DNA from: Carpediemonas membranifera
Lineage: Eukaryota > Fornicata
Length of the DNA: 64,000 nucleotides
Assembly: GCA_019828565.1 (NCBI GenBank)
Contig: JAHDYR010000006.1
Span: 310,001-374,000, forward strand
Direction of reading: 5' to 3'
Under the pieces are notes generated by a model, which was not told where the DNA came from, did not search any database, and saw nothing but the letters and a program-made list of their open reading frames with translations. Shown here piece after piece: positions 20,701-31,800 of this stretch (position 1 is its first letter; every line of letters starts with the position of its first letter). Position numbers and translations under genes: made by a program.

Positions 20701-22805
20701 TTCACCTTCCTGGGCGCATACCGTGAGAGCATCATGACTGCTGACGCCGTGCGTATCGGCGACCACTGCGTCCTGACTAAAGACGACCTCCGTGATGTGC
20801 TCGCCATCCTCCGCGAGCGTACCCGCGATAATCCACCCTTCTCCTTCCATCTGACCCTGACCCTTGGCCCAGACCAGCATCTCGACGTCACCATGGACGA
20901 GGACAAGTTCCTGGTCCCCAGTGCATCAGACGATTGGGTCGACCCCTGTCTCTTGACATACAACGGAGACTGGCTCTCACAGTGGTTGGACCGGTTTGAG
21001 TTGACGCCGGTCAGCGCAGAGGATGATGTCCGGGTCACGCACGCAGACAGTCCCGCTCTTCAGCAGATCCTCGACCACATTGTCAAGTCTGGAACCATCC
21101 CCCGGTCACTCAAAGTGACTCTGGTCGACTCGAACAACGTCACGGTGCAGCTGGTCAAGGGCTGTCTGTACTCTGGAAAGGGCAGCAACGCGCAGCTCGA
21201 AGACTTCTTGAAGGGGCAGAACCGGCGATTATTTGGCCTCTGGCTCGACTCTGTCTGCTCCTGTGCAACCACAGAACAGAGTGAGATCCGGTTCGAGTTC
21301 CGCCATGACTGGCTGGACTGCACCTCTGCCGATTTGGAGAGGGTCATCAACCACATTGTCGCTAGTGCAGTTGTCCCCTTGTCGTTCAGCATGCAGTTGT
21401 CCGCACCCAACGTCGTGGTGTCTATGAATGACGCTGTTTTCATCGCTGACAGGGCCGATGCTGAGATCGATAAGTTTCTAGACACTGCAAACATCCATCT
21501 GACCCGAGCCGTTGCTGCAAGACGCGAACGTGTCCTTAAGAACCTCGCCGTCACCTTCTTCCTCAACCCACCGACCGGGGCTCACTTCGTTCATCAGGCC
21601 ATTGCTCTCAGCGCCTTGCTCGAGGCCCACCCGCTGCTCGATGCAGTTGCCCCCGAGATCCCCGAAGTTGTTGAAGGCCCCATACAAACCAGCACACGAC
21701 TGAGAGAGCGGGTCCAGCATGCACGACTCAGTCCGAGAACCCGCACCGACGTGTATACTGAGCTTTTGGTCGAAGCCAAGGCCTGCAGGGCGACCCTGAA
21801 CACCCGAGTGGAGGCGAGCAAGGCAAACTGGGACGCTGCGACCGCGTTGCTTGTCTGCGTCCAGTCGTTCGGCCATCCCCTCCCGAGCTGGGATGACATG
21901 GCAGAGCTGCTGAAATTAGCCGATGGATGTGTGGCCGAGTTCCCGATGCTAAAGACTGACCTCTCAGAACGGTATGCCACGCTTCGAGCATTCCTGGAGC
22001 CCCGTGTCAGGAGTACCTGGCACTGGGCCGAGGCGATCCTGGAGCATCGTGACACACGCGACACCACGGCTCTCAAACAGCTTGATGAGTTCATAACCGA
22101 GGCAACTATTCACCTATCAATGTTCTCCGTGGCAGATAAGATTACCACAGAATACAACAGCCTGGGCGGTGATTTATACCACATCAAGAACAAGGCCGAG
22201 CTGCTGGGGTCAGACATAGCACATGCGGAGCAGGTCGGCAGGCACGCTGAGGCTAGCAAGCACAGAGCTGAGCTCGAGAAGGTGAGGGGCACGATGCATG
22301 CCATGCACAACGTCCTGGCCCGCCGCACCCCGCAGCTCCTCCAGCTATGTCCCGAGCTGGACGCCCTCGGAACACTGTCCAGCAGCGATTTCGTCAAGCT
22401 GCGGGAAATCGGGCTGGCCCACCTCATGGACCTCCCCGAGATGCGCGCCGACCTGGTTTTCAGCGACTTCAAAGTGGTGTCGACCGTTAGTGACACTAGA
22501 GCGCTGTGTCAGATTGTCAAGAGGAATGGGCGGTCATACTTCGCCAAGACATTCAAGCTCAAGAACGAACAGGAGCGAAAGCTCTGCGACCGCGAGGCAG
22601 GTATCCTGTCGCGCATGGCGCACAGCCCCACCGTGCCCAGGCTGCACTTCGTCCTCGTCAACATGACTGAGCAGACCTGCACAATCATCATGGAGCACCT
22701 CGAGAGCCACCTGCGCGACGCCCCAGCCGACTCGCCCGACAGCCTGCGCAGACTGCTCCACGGCCTGCTCACCGCGATCCACGACCTGCACAGCGCGGGC
22801 GTCTG

Positions 22806-22838
<33 letters not shown>

Positions 22839-24879
22839 GCGCGAGGGCCACCCAGTGCTCGTCGACTTCGAGACGGCCTCGAACATGGACGCCGTGAACG
22901 CGACCGCGACCGAAGTCAACATCGGCACGCTCGCCTTCAGCGCGCCCGAGGAGATCGCCGCGCGCAATGCCGGGAGGAAGCTGAGCCACCGCGAGCAGCA
23001 GGCCGCCGACGTCTACCACGCGGGCCTGACGATGCTCGCCGTGATGGCGTCGGATTACGCGACATTCTGCCTCGCCCTCTTGTCGCACAGCAACAACAAG
23101 GATCTGGCCGATGCCTCCACGGTTGATGACGACGCCCTCTGCGATGCCCTCATGAAGACAGTCACCGTCCCCGACGCCCTGCGCGACTTGCTCTCAGGCA
23201 TGCTCGCCACCCACCCCGAGGCCCGCTGGTCCGTCTCTGACGCCCTTTCGAACGGCGTCTTCTCGGTCAGTCCGCAAAACCTTGCTGCCGGCCCTGTCGG
23301 TCTCTTCCGGGCCGCTGCGGCCGAGGTCAGCCGGCGGATGATGAAAAACACGACTGGGGTCGACCTGGCGTTCAGTGGGTCTATCTCTGACACGCTATCC
23401 TCCATTGGCGAGCTGGACGGGGCCATGTCCGACTACTCTCTCTCCATCAACGGGGAAAGCAGTCTCGTTGAACTCATCGACGACCTTTCTCGTGCCTCCG
23501 TGCCCTCGGGCGATGACAGTGCCCCCCTCTTCCGCGACGGGACCCTCGCCCTGACGCCCGCCGCATTGAACCTCCCCATGGACACTCTCAGCCCTGTGTT
23601 GCTCGGTGTTGGGCGGGTGCTGCAGCTCCTGCTCCTTGAGGACATCAGTCTCCCAGCTGGCACAGTGAGCCTGGCTTGGTTGGAGGCCCTCAAAGACGGC
23701 CAGGTGCCTTACCATGTTGACCTTAGCACACTGTGTCCGGGCGTCTACGTTGCCCTGAGGAACTCCATTGATGACGCCCGCACAGCCTGCCCTCTCGACG
23801 GCTTTGAGTGCGACGACCTTAAGACCTACACGTTGGAGGTCCAGCGGCGTTACCATGAAAGGATGAATGAGATCCGCCACGGCCTTTTCTCCGCTGGACA
23901 CAAAGAGGTGAACCCGCCTTACATCGCCAGGATGTTCGCTCTCACACCGGCCCAGCTGCGGGCCCTGCTTGTGCGCCCCAACCCGCTCTCTGTCGACGCC
24001 GTGCTCGCCCCGCTGCGCTTCCCTAGGGGCGGTCAGCGTGTGCAAAACGCCCTCCGCACCCTGCTCGCCGAAGATGATGAAATGTCACGCCGCTTCGTCT
24101 TCCACATGTTTGGCGGCCAGCTCCCCCAGGCCAGAGGTGTGCCCGTGATCCTCGCCGACGACAGCCTGATGTTTACAGTGCAGGATCGGGGCGTGACCTG
24201 TGCCCATATTCCTAGCATGGATGACGTCGTTGGTCTCCGCCTTGCGCTGCTCAACTCGGCGCCCACCTTGAAGCGGTACCAGCGGTATAAGTACGTCAAC
24301 GAGCGGCGGCACTGTTTTCTCGAGATGCTCTCCACCGAGAAGACATACTCAGCCAACCTGGGCTTCCTCGTTGGTGAAGTGCTCCCGAGGTGGCGCCGAC
24401 AGGCATGGGAGTTCCCTTGGTATGTCCGCGACCCTGATGAGCTGTTCCCATTGATCCAGGAGCTCAGCGAGCTGAGTCAATCGGTTGCTGAGGAGTTGAA
24501 CACACTCGATAATGACTTTGACAGCGAGCAGACCATTGTCAGCGCCTTCTTTAGGGGTCTCAGGGACAAGCTCCACATTTTCGAGCGATATCTCCAGCAG
24601 CTGCCTAAGACACGCCGCCGCATCATCAAGGCCGCGAGTGCCGACCAGCCGTTCAGTTCCTTTGTCGCGTCCATCCGAGATATGCCCCAGAACCCCCAGA
24701 AGCTGTATCTCGACTCCATACTGATCATGCCCGTTCAACGCATTGCCCGCTACCCCATGATGCTGAGTGCGCTGTTGAAAAACACGTGGCCGTTCCATCC
24801 GGACTTCGTCGGGCTAACTCGAGCTTTGAGAGAGATTGATAACAAGTGCAGAACTGTGCAGAAAGTTGTACCTCTCTAA
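17747..24879 (+). CDS. WD40 / novel repeat / protein kinase / RhoGEF (DH) fusion protein
   Basis: 2,367 residues after removal of a 29-nt intron. Order: two sets of WD40 repeats (about 45-310 and 390-680); five to six copies of an unfamiliar ~90-residue beta/alpha repeat (about 760-1245); a helical region (about 1280-1560); a Ser/Thr kinase domain (about 1565-1830) with YFAK (ATP lysine), HRDLKPEN (catalytic loop) and GTLAFSAPE; a linker; and a C-terminal DH domain (about 2170-2360) with TEKTYSANLGFL and MPVQRIARYPMML. The metal-binding DFG is DFE, which may lower or change kinase activity. No PH domain follows the DH before the stop. The product would link G-protein or stress sensing to Rho-family GTPase activation; this is inferred from domains. 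The start was fixed by the intron: without it no in-frame ATG precedes the first WD40. Confidence 0.8.
17773..17801 (+). other. 29-nt intron in the WD40/kinase/RhoGEF gene
   Basis: GTTTGT...GCTAACGCAG. Removing it joins the ATG at 17747 (MEHAKFHS) in frame to the WD40 region. CTAAC close to the 3' end is a good branch site. Confidence 0.75.
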
Positions 24880-25395
24880 AAAAATTTCATTCCGAAGCTA
24901 TATCAGCCATCATTTTCGTTGGCGACATGTTCACCAACGGCACACCACCGGCTGACCCATCTTTATTTTTTAACCCTGCCGTACATGACCTGATGATCAT
25001 CATCGCTCTGATGGCCAAAAAAAGATTCCTTTCCACATTCATTCGGCTTCAGTGGACCTACCCTCGACATTCTTGACTTCTGCCCTGACACTCTTGACCC
25101 AGCCAACCCCTCCATGCCGTGCCGCAGCTTTCAAATTCCAGAAGTTTTACCAGATGATAACAGTGTGGCGGGATGGCAACATCCCCGGGGACTCCGAGTT
25201 CACTTCTTACTTTGGCGGCACAGCAACAACGACGAGTGTCAGATCGGCATCCTCGTCCCGAGACGGGTCGTCATCTGGCCGAGAGAGGGTCTGCCCGGAG
25301 TCCACGAGCTCCGTCGGGCGTATCAACTGTTAACGTATCTGCAAATAGATCTTGCAGTTTATGACCCGCGGATATAAACACTTCAGTGCCATGCT
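24880..25395 (+). other. Intergenic region with a possible small gene and a shared 24-mer
   Basis: A + frame open to the stop at 25375-25377, with Met at 25114, reads like protein (VRVHFLLW-type strands, PRRVVIWPREGLPG, a helical end), and the same frame is open upstream to about 25060. It has no family I recognise. It could be a small gene or a remnant. A 24-nt block at 24950-24973 recurs exactly at 48894-48917. GCAGTTTA is at 25354-25361. Confidence 0.3.
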
Positions 25396-26591
25396 TCATG
25401 ACCGTATGATGTTGGCTCTGGTCCACGCTTCAATGGCCGCCACGACCCCGGGCTTGACGTTGAAGCGGGGGTCGGTCGGCCCGACGCTGTTGCTGGCATC
25501 GCCGTAGACCCGCGCCCCAGGCAGCATCTGGGCCATGGACAGGCCGCACAGGTCGTAGCAGGTGTGGTAGGCGTCCCGGCTGCAGTCGGGCTTGTCTAGG
25601 AGCCCGCCGCCAGGGCACTGGCAGGCGGCGAGGAGGTACCTCTGCAACGCCACCGGGTCGGTGATGGTGGAGTGTCCGTGCCGGGCCAGCACGCCGCACG
25701 CCATGCCCAGCCAGGTCGAGTAGCAGCCGTCAACGACCTTGTTGGTGCGGCCGTTGAACCCGCCTTCCTCGGTCTGCCGATAGACCACCCACCGCTGTAG
25801 CCTGGCGACGTCCAGGCCACCGAGGTCGCCCTTGATCAGGTCTAGTGCTGCTAGACCGAGGCCCGTGAAGGAGCCGTGGGCCTCGAGCCCGGGAGCGGCA
25901 GCTAGGCCGCCCTCGTACGTCTGGCAGGAGAGGATGTAGTCAGCCACACCAGCTTCCAGCTCTGATGACCAGATACCGGCGATCTTCCCGGATATGACCG
26001 CAGCGTAGACTGCCCGCATGTCAATCTCGCCGTCAGGCTCCATGCGATACGACCCGTCCGGCATGTGGACCGAGGATAGATACGAGTATAGCCCAGGTCT
26101 GTCGATCAGGTCGAGCACCGGCACGCGGGTGTGAGGGGAGACGATGACGAGGGTCGTCAGGGCGCTGTACGTAGTGATCGTGTGTGCGCCACAGGAGACG
26201 TGGCCCCTGAATCCCCCGCCCGGGTGTTGCAGCGCCAGTATCGTCTTCGCGATGTCTGTGGACGTCTCTTCATCGAGGGCGTCCAGAGCGTCGAGGGCGC
26301 GGCTGATCCAAAAGAGGTTAAACGGCCGAGCCACTGAGAGTGCGATGAGGTACTCGGGCTGGTTGGCGTACAGCATTCGCTTGAGGTACGCGATTGTGTC
26401 CGTTCTGTTGAGCTTGATGCTGTGTGAAGGCTTATCAAAAGGCAAACGTCTGTTCAAGGTCCGGCGTGTCAATGAGCGGCCGAATAAAGCGCATTACGAG
26501 GTCATTGACCTGTGTTATCTCTGTCTGTTTTGAATAAACGAACCCTCTTTGCTTCGATCGTTGTCGGTCTCTCGTCGCTCATCAGCGCCAT
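25396..26591 (-). CDS. FNTB: Protein farnesyltransferase beta subunit
   Basis: Three exons (26544-26591, 26448-26509, 25396-26419) join to 377 residues. The alpha-alpha barrel repeats are clear: GGGFRGH, DGSYRMEPDGEIDMRAVYAA, TYEGGLAA, EEGGFNGRTNKVVDGCYSTW and QCPGGGLLDKPDCSRDAYHTCYDL. The zinc ligands are the Asp and Cys of VDGCYS and the His of YHTCY. GLLDKP-x-SRD-x-YHTCY is the farnesyltransferase form, not geranylgeranyltransferase, so C15 prenylation of CaaX proteins such as Ras/Rho GTPases is expected, with an alpha subunit from elsewhere. The two introns restore the N-terminal MALMSDERPTTIEAKR, which resembles the TVTSIEQAKV region of animal enzymes. Animal enzymes have a longer N-terminal tail. 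Confidence 0.9.
26420..26447 (-). other. 28-nt intron 2 of FNTB
   Basis: Coding-strand ends GTTTGC...TTCACACAG with TGATAA as possible branch site. Removing it joins PDLEQT to IKLNRTDTIAYLKR. Confidence 0.8.
26510..26543 (-). other. 34-nt intron 1 of FNTB
   Basis: Coding-strand ends GTTCGT...GATAACACAG. Phase 0. It joins the 16-codon first exon to VNDLVMRFIRP. The longest intron found in the window. Confidence 0.75.
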
Positions 26592-26720
26592 CAATCAGAC
26601 AAAAGGTTGACAAGGGACACCCCATGTCGTACGATGAGCAGTAGTACGCTGGCCGTGGGTTTGCCTAGCCCCACAACTGACCCGCCTCGTCTTTTTGCTC
26701 GTCCACACCCGGCTTGCAGT

Positions 26721-27915
26721 TTAAATGGTAAAGGTCTCGATCTCGTCAATCAAATCTTCCGCAGTCCTGGTCGGCTCCACATGAGACTGGGGCTGTGGTA
26801 CAGGCATTGATCCAGCGGCAACTTGCCTCTCAAGCGCCATCTCAGCCTCAAGGGCGTCGAGGTCGTCCTCCACGTCAATAGCTGCCGCGTCAGCCGCAAC
26901 ATCCGCTGAGAGTGTATTCGCGACGTCGCCGACCTCGTGCAGCAGCAGACTTACATCCTCCATGACGTCATCGGCGTCCTCGACACTGTGGCCGGCCATG
27001 GAGGCCCGCAGCACCCGCACGCCCTCCCTCATCGTCGAGACGAGATCTATCGTGTCATGGGTATTCGACAGCTCGAGCAGGATCGCCTCAAGGTTGTTAG
27101 TCTGGCCCTGTTGCCGCAGGGCCGCCTTGGTGAACACCTTGGCCTGCTTCAGGTGGCCGGCCGCCATCTGCTTCCTCCCTGCTCTAAGTTCGGCCATGGC
27201 GTCGGCCTTCTTGGCCGACTCTGCGGCCCGCAGCTCAGCAAGCTTGGCAGCCCCGAGTTGAACCTGGGAGCGGAGGGCGACCACGCTGCATACGAAGTCT
27301 CTGTCGACGGCCTTCCGCTTCTCGTTGAACCGAATGATGGTGTCCTTGTCGGTCTTGATCAACTCTACCCACGATATCTCAGCAAGGACAGATTCGAGAA
27401 GACGTTTGAGCACAGCTATCTCAATAGGCGAGGACTTGAAGTAGCGTGCGATGATCTCGTCGAGGGTCGTGATGGAGCTCACGACATCATGGCTCGCCAC
27501 CTTCATGTCGTCCCGGAGCGTCTTCAAGAAAGCATCAACAGCCGACACAATGACGAACTTGGCTTCCTTAGAGGAACCTATGGACGCCACAGCTCTTGTC
27601 ATGGCCCTGCTCATCCTGAGGAAGGGGTGCTGAATCATGGAGACGCGAGTGTCGATGTAGATGTTGACAGGGACAACTTCACCAGTCTTTTCCATGTGCT
27701 CCTGGATAAATAGGTACCTAAAAACGTACAAGAACTGTTGATATGCACTGTGGGACGTTGTTCCCCTCGGTAAAGTGAGAAACTAGCGTTTCTTCGTCCA
27801 CGACGAGCAAGCGTTCCGCGAAGGCATATTCATGTATTTTCCCGGTCCAGAAACGCATTCTCGTATCCCAATCATGGGGATTAACGGCGCGGTTCGCCCT
27901 GAAGGGTCCGAACAT
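26721..27915 (-). CDS. CHMP7-like ESCRT-III protein
   Basis: Two exons (27730-27915 and 26721-27701) give 388 residues. The N-terminus MFGPFRANRAVNPHDWDTRMRFW matches the CHMP7-specific winged-helix start (F-x-R-x-VNP-x-DWD-x-KM-x-FW). The C-terminal half is a Snf7 core: basic helix 1, helix hairpin (ELRAGRKQMAAGHLKQAKVF), DTIDLVSTMREGVRVLRAS, and the acidic DDVMEDVSLLLHEVGDVANTLS. The end, EDLIDEIETF, fits an MIT-interacting motif that VPS4 could bind. CHMP7 works with ESCRT-III in nuclear envelope sealing and endosomal sorting. VPS4, its likely disassembly ATPase, is 5 kb away on the same strand. The start at 27915 is the first Met after an in-frame stop. The stop codon overlaps a GCAGTTTA motif (26716-26723). 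Confidence 0.75.
27702..27729 (-). other. 28-nt intron of the CHMP7-like gene
   Basis: Coding-strand ends GTACGT...TTTATCCAG, phase 0. It joins ISTVL to EHMEKTGEVVP. The 3' end is TCCAG, not CACAG, so it is a weaker site than most here. Confidence 0.7.
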
Positions 27916-27950
27916 CCAATTCAATCAAAAATATGTCACGCACGCATCAT

Positions 27951-28328
27951 TTATTCAGGGAGAGCCTTCCGGGTGAGGATACGCTGGCGAGAGCCGTTCA
28001 TCTTAAGCTTCATGATCATCACGTTGGAGGCGTTGATGGGGATCTGCACGACCTGGCGGTTGTTCTTCTCGCGCTGGACCTTGTCGACAAAGATGGCGAA
28101 CTTCTCACGGTTAACGCGGGAAACGACACCGGTAACACCCTTGTGAGCGCCACGCATGATCTTAACCTCATCATCCTTGCGGACGGGAAGAGCGTTCACG
28201 CGGTGCTTCTTCTTGAGCTCCTCGCAGAGAGCGGAAGACATGATGATGCGGCGTTCGTGGGCAGGAGCGGTAAAGTGGGCCTTCCGGCACTTCCTGATAG
28301 AACAGGAGACGTTCTTGGCAAACTTCAT
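27951..28328 (-). CDS. RPL26: 60S ribosomal protein L26 (uL24)
   Basis: 125 residues, close to the normal eukaryotic length of about 145. MKFAKNVSCSIRKCRKAHFTAPAH...IMSS-x-L is the typical start. The central KDDEVKIMRGAHKGVTGVVSRVNREKFAIFVDKVQREK is the KOW motif region, and IPINASNVMIMKLKM is the following strand. It binds 25S/28S rRNA near the polypeptide exit tunnel. The C-terminal Lys-rich tail of animal L26 is shorter here. The start at 28328 is fixed by the conserved MKF; the in-frame extension upstream is not conserved. No intron. Confidence 0.95.
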   Translation of the reverse strand: MKFAKNVSCSIRKCRKAHFTAPAHERRIIMSSALCEELKKKHRVNALPVRKDDEVKIMRGAHKGVTGVVSRVNREKFAIFVDKVQREKNNRQVVQIPINASNVMIMKLKMNGSRQRILTRKALPE

Positions 28329-28810
28329 GCAAAAACCCTTCGCAGCATAAAGGAGTAAACCTGGTTCTGCAAAATTTGGCTCAAACTCTCTGTTCACGTG
28401 GATAGGGAACTCTGGTCGGCCCTACTCGCTTACACGTACGCAGCACCGGCAGAAGCTGCAGGGACCGCGAGTGCATTGGACACATCGCCGTCAAGAACTG
28501 AGAAAGCAAATTCAAAACCAAAGATCCAAGCCGAGGACACTGCGATGTTCCTTAATGACAGACGAATACGAGGACCCAGGATACCACGTTCAATGGGCAG
28601 AATTCAATCTAACGAAATAACATAAACTGCACGTTCCTCATATCGACTCAATCTGACAGCATCATCTGCACTTATGCGCTAGCAATGCACTACTCAGACT
28701 TGTAAATCCGTCATACGTCGCTCTCATCACCATGTAATGCGTTTTCAACGCCCACTCGGAGTGCCCTTCAGTCTGCTCCTCCTAATGTGATTTAAGACCA
28801 CAATTATGCT
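28329..28810. promoter_or_regulatory. Upstream region of RPL26
   Basis: About 480 bp between two minus-strand genes. On the minus strand TGAGGAACGTGCAGTTTATG begins at 28640; it resembles the start of the mini-LTRs of the retroelement at 56-61 kb (TGAG...GTGCAGTTTATG), but no matching TG...CA end is found. It may be a degraded LTR or an independent promoter. Confidence 0.35.
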
Positions 28811-31800
28811 CTATCTCCTTCTTCTACTCTCGCGTTGCTCCCGGATAACCTCCATCGCATAGCTCAAGTTCGACTCTCGAGACCTCAGTCGGTCGAGCTC
28901 CTCGAGATGCTCCTCGCGCTCGGCCTTGAGCGCCTCATTATGCTCGTATAGCCGCTGCAGGACAGTATCTTGTTCCATTAAAGAAGTTTCGAGCTCCTCT
29001 GCATGTCGCTGTAGGTCCAAACACGTCGACTTGAGAGACTCGACCTCGACTCGACTCCGTCTCAAGTCAGATGGCCTCAGGTCCGCAGTGTCCAGCCTGC
29101 CTGACCTCCGCACGGTGGGGCTGAGTACCATGGTCCGCTGCGTCATGGTGCCACTGTCCCTGACACTAGGCTGGGAATGACTCGACTGGACTTGAAGTCG
29201 ATGCTGGGCGATCTCATCCAGGAGCTCGCTGATTTGAGTCTCATATGACTCCCTCTCCTGCGCCAACTCCACCGCACAGGCTTGGAAGGCCTCGTCTCTC
29301 GCCTCCAGGTCGCCCTCGAGATCCTGGATCCGAAGAAGCAGCTCGGGGGTCGCCCGCGCCTGCTCGGCCTCACGCTTCAGCTTGCTGTTCTCGGCGAGCA
29401 TCTGCGAGACGCGCGACTGGAGAGCGCTCCTCTCGGCCTCGGTGTCTTCAAGTCGCGCCTGAAGCTCGGGGGTCGCCCGCGCCTGCTCGGCCTCACGCTT
29501 CAGCTTGCTGTTCTCGGCGAGCATCTGCGAGACGCGCGACTGGAGAGCGCTCCTCTCGGCCTCGGTGTCTTCAAGTCGCGCCTTCAGCGAATGCCTCTCG
29601 GCCTCGATGTCTTCAAGTCGCGCCTGAAGCTCGGGGGTCGCCCGCGCCTGCTCGGCCTCACGCTTCAGCTTGCTGTTCTCGGCGAGCATCTGCGAGACGC
29701 GCGACTGGAGAGCGCTCCTCTCGGCCTCGGTGTCTTCAAGTCGCGCCTTCAGCGAATGCCTCTCGGCCTCGATGTCTTCAAGCCGCGCCTGAAGCTCGGG
29801 GGTCGCCCGCGCCTGCTCGGCCTCACGCTTCAGCTTGCTGTTCTCGGCGAGCATCTGCGAGACGCGCGACTGGAGAGCGCTCCTCTCGGCCTCGGTGTCT
29901 TCAAGTCGCGCCTGAAGCTCGGGGGTCGCCCGCGCCTGCTCGGCCTCACGCTTCAGCTTGCTGTTCTCGGCGAGCATCTGCGAGACGCGCGACTGGAGAG
30001 CGCTCCTCTCGGCCTCGGTGTCTTCAAGTCGCGCCTGAAGCTCGGGGGTCGCCCGCGCCTGCTCGGCCTCACGCTTCAGCTTGCTGTTCTCGGCGAGCAT
30101 CTGCGAGACGCGCGACTGGAGAGCGCTCCTCTCGGCCTCGGTGTCTTCAAGTCGCGCCTGAAGCTCGGGGGTCGCCCGCGCCTGCTCGGCCTCACGCTGC
30201 AGCTTGCTGTTCTCGGCGAGCATCTGCGAGACGCGCGACTGGAGAGCGCTCCTCTCGGCCTCGGTGTCTTCAAGTCGCGCCTGAAGCTCGGGGGTCGCCC
30301 GCGCCTGCTCGGCCTCACGCTTCAGCTTGCTGTTCTCGGCGAGCATCTGCGAGACGCGCGACTGGAGAGCGCTCCTCTCGGCCTCGGTGTCTTCAAGTCG
30401 CGCCTGAAGCTCGGGGGTCGCCCGCGCCTGCTCGGCCTCACGCTTCAGCTTGCTGTTCTCGGCGAGCATCTGCGAGACGCGCGACTGGAGAGCGCTCCTC
30501 TCGGCCTCGGTGTCTTCAAGTCGCGCCTGAAGCTCGGGGGTCGCCCGCGCCTGCTCGGCCTCACGCTTCAGCTTGCTGTTCTCGGCGAACATCTGCGAGA
30601 CGCGCGACTGGAGAGCGCTCCTCTCGGCCTCGGTGTCTTCAAGTCGCGCCTTCAGCGAATGCCTCTCGGCCTCGATGTCTTCAAGCCGCGCCTGAAGCTC
30701 GGGGGTCGCCCGCGCCTGCTCGGCCTCACGCTTCAGCTTGCTGTTCTCGGCGAGCATCTGCGAGACGCGCGACTGGAGAGCGCTCCTCTCGGCCTCGGTG
30801 TCTTCAAGTCGCGCCTTCAGCGAATGCCTCTCGGCCTCGATGTCTTCAAGTCGCGCCTGAAGCTCGGGGGTCGCCCGCGCCTGCTCGGCCTCACGCTTCA
30901 GCTTGCTGTTCTCGGCGAGCATCTGCGAGACGCGCGACTGGAGAGCGCTCCTCTCGGCCTCGGTGTCTTCAAGTCGCGCCTGAAGCTCGGGGGTCGCCCG
31001 CGCCTGCTCGGCCTCACGCTTCAGCTTGCTGTTCTCGGCGAGCATCTGCGAGACGCGCGACTGGAGAGCGCTCCTCTCGGCCTCGGTGTCTTCAAGTCGC
31101 GCCTTCAGCGAATGCCTCTCGGCCTCGATGTCTTCAAGTCGCGCCTGAAGCTCGGGGGTCGCCCGCGCCTGCTCGGCCTCACGCTTCAGCTTGCTGTTCT
31201 CGGCGAGCATCTGCGAGACGCGCGACTGGAGAGCGCTCCTCTCGGCCTCGGTGTCTTCAAGCCGCGCCTGAAGCTCGGGGGTCGCCCGCGCCTGCTCGGC
31301 CTCACGCTTCAGCTTGCTGTTCTCGGCGAGCATCTGCGAGACGCGCGACTGGAGAGCGCTCCTCTCGGCCTCGGTGTCTTCAAGTCGCGCCTGAAGCTCG
31401 GGGGTCGCCCGCGCCTGCTCGGCCTCACGCTTCAGCTTGCTGTTCTCGGCGAACATCTGCGAGACGCGCGACTGGAGAGCGCTCCTCTCGGCCTCGGTGT
31501 CTTCAAGTCGCGCCTGAAGCTCGGGGGTCGCCCGCGCCTGCTCGGCCTCACGCTTCAGCTTGCTGTTCTCGGCGAGCATCTGCGAGACGCGCGACTGGAG
31601 AGCGCTCCTCTCGGCCTCGGTGTCTTCAAGTCGCGCCTTCAGCGAATGCCTCTCGGCCTCGATGTCTTCAAGTCGCGCCTGAAGCTCGGGGGTCGCCCGC
31701 GCCTGCTCGGCCTCACGCTTCAGCTTGCTGTTCTCGGCGAGCATCTGCGAGACGCGCGACTGGAGAGCGCTCCTCTCGGCCTCGGTGTCTTCAAGTCGCG

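Noticed and set aside
24880-25377. PH domain following the DH domain through a small intron
   Set aside because: No splice pair here gives a PH-like sequence; the downstream frame lacks the PH C-terminal Trp helix.
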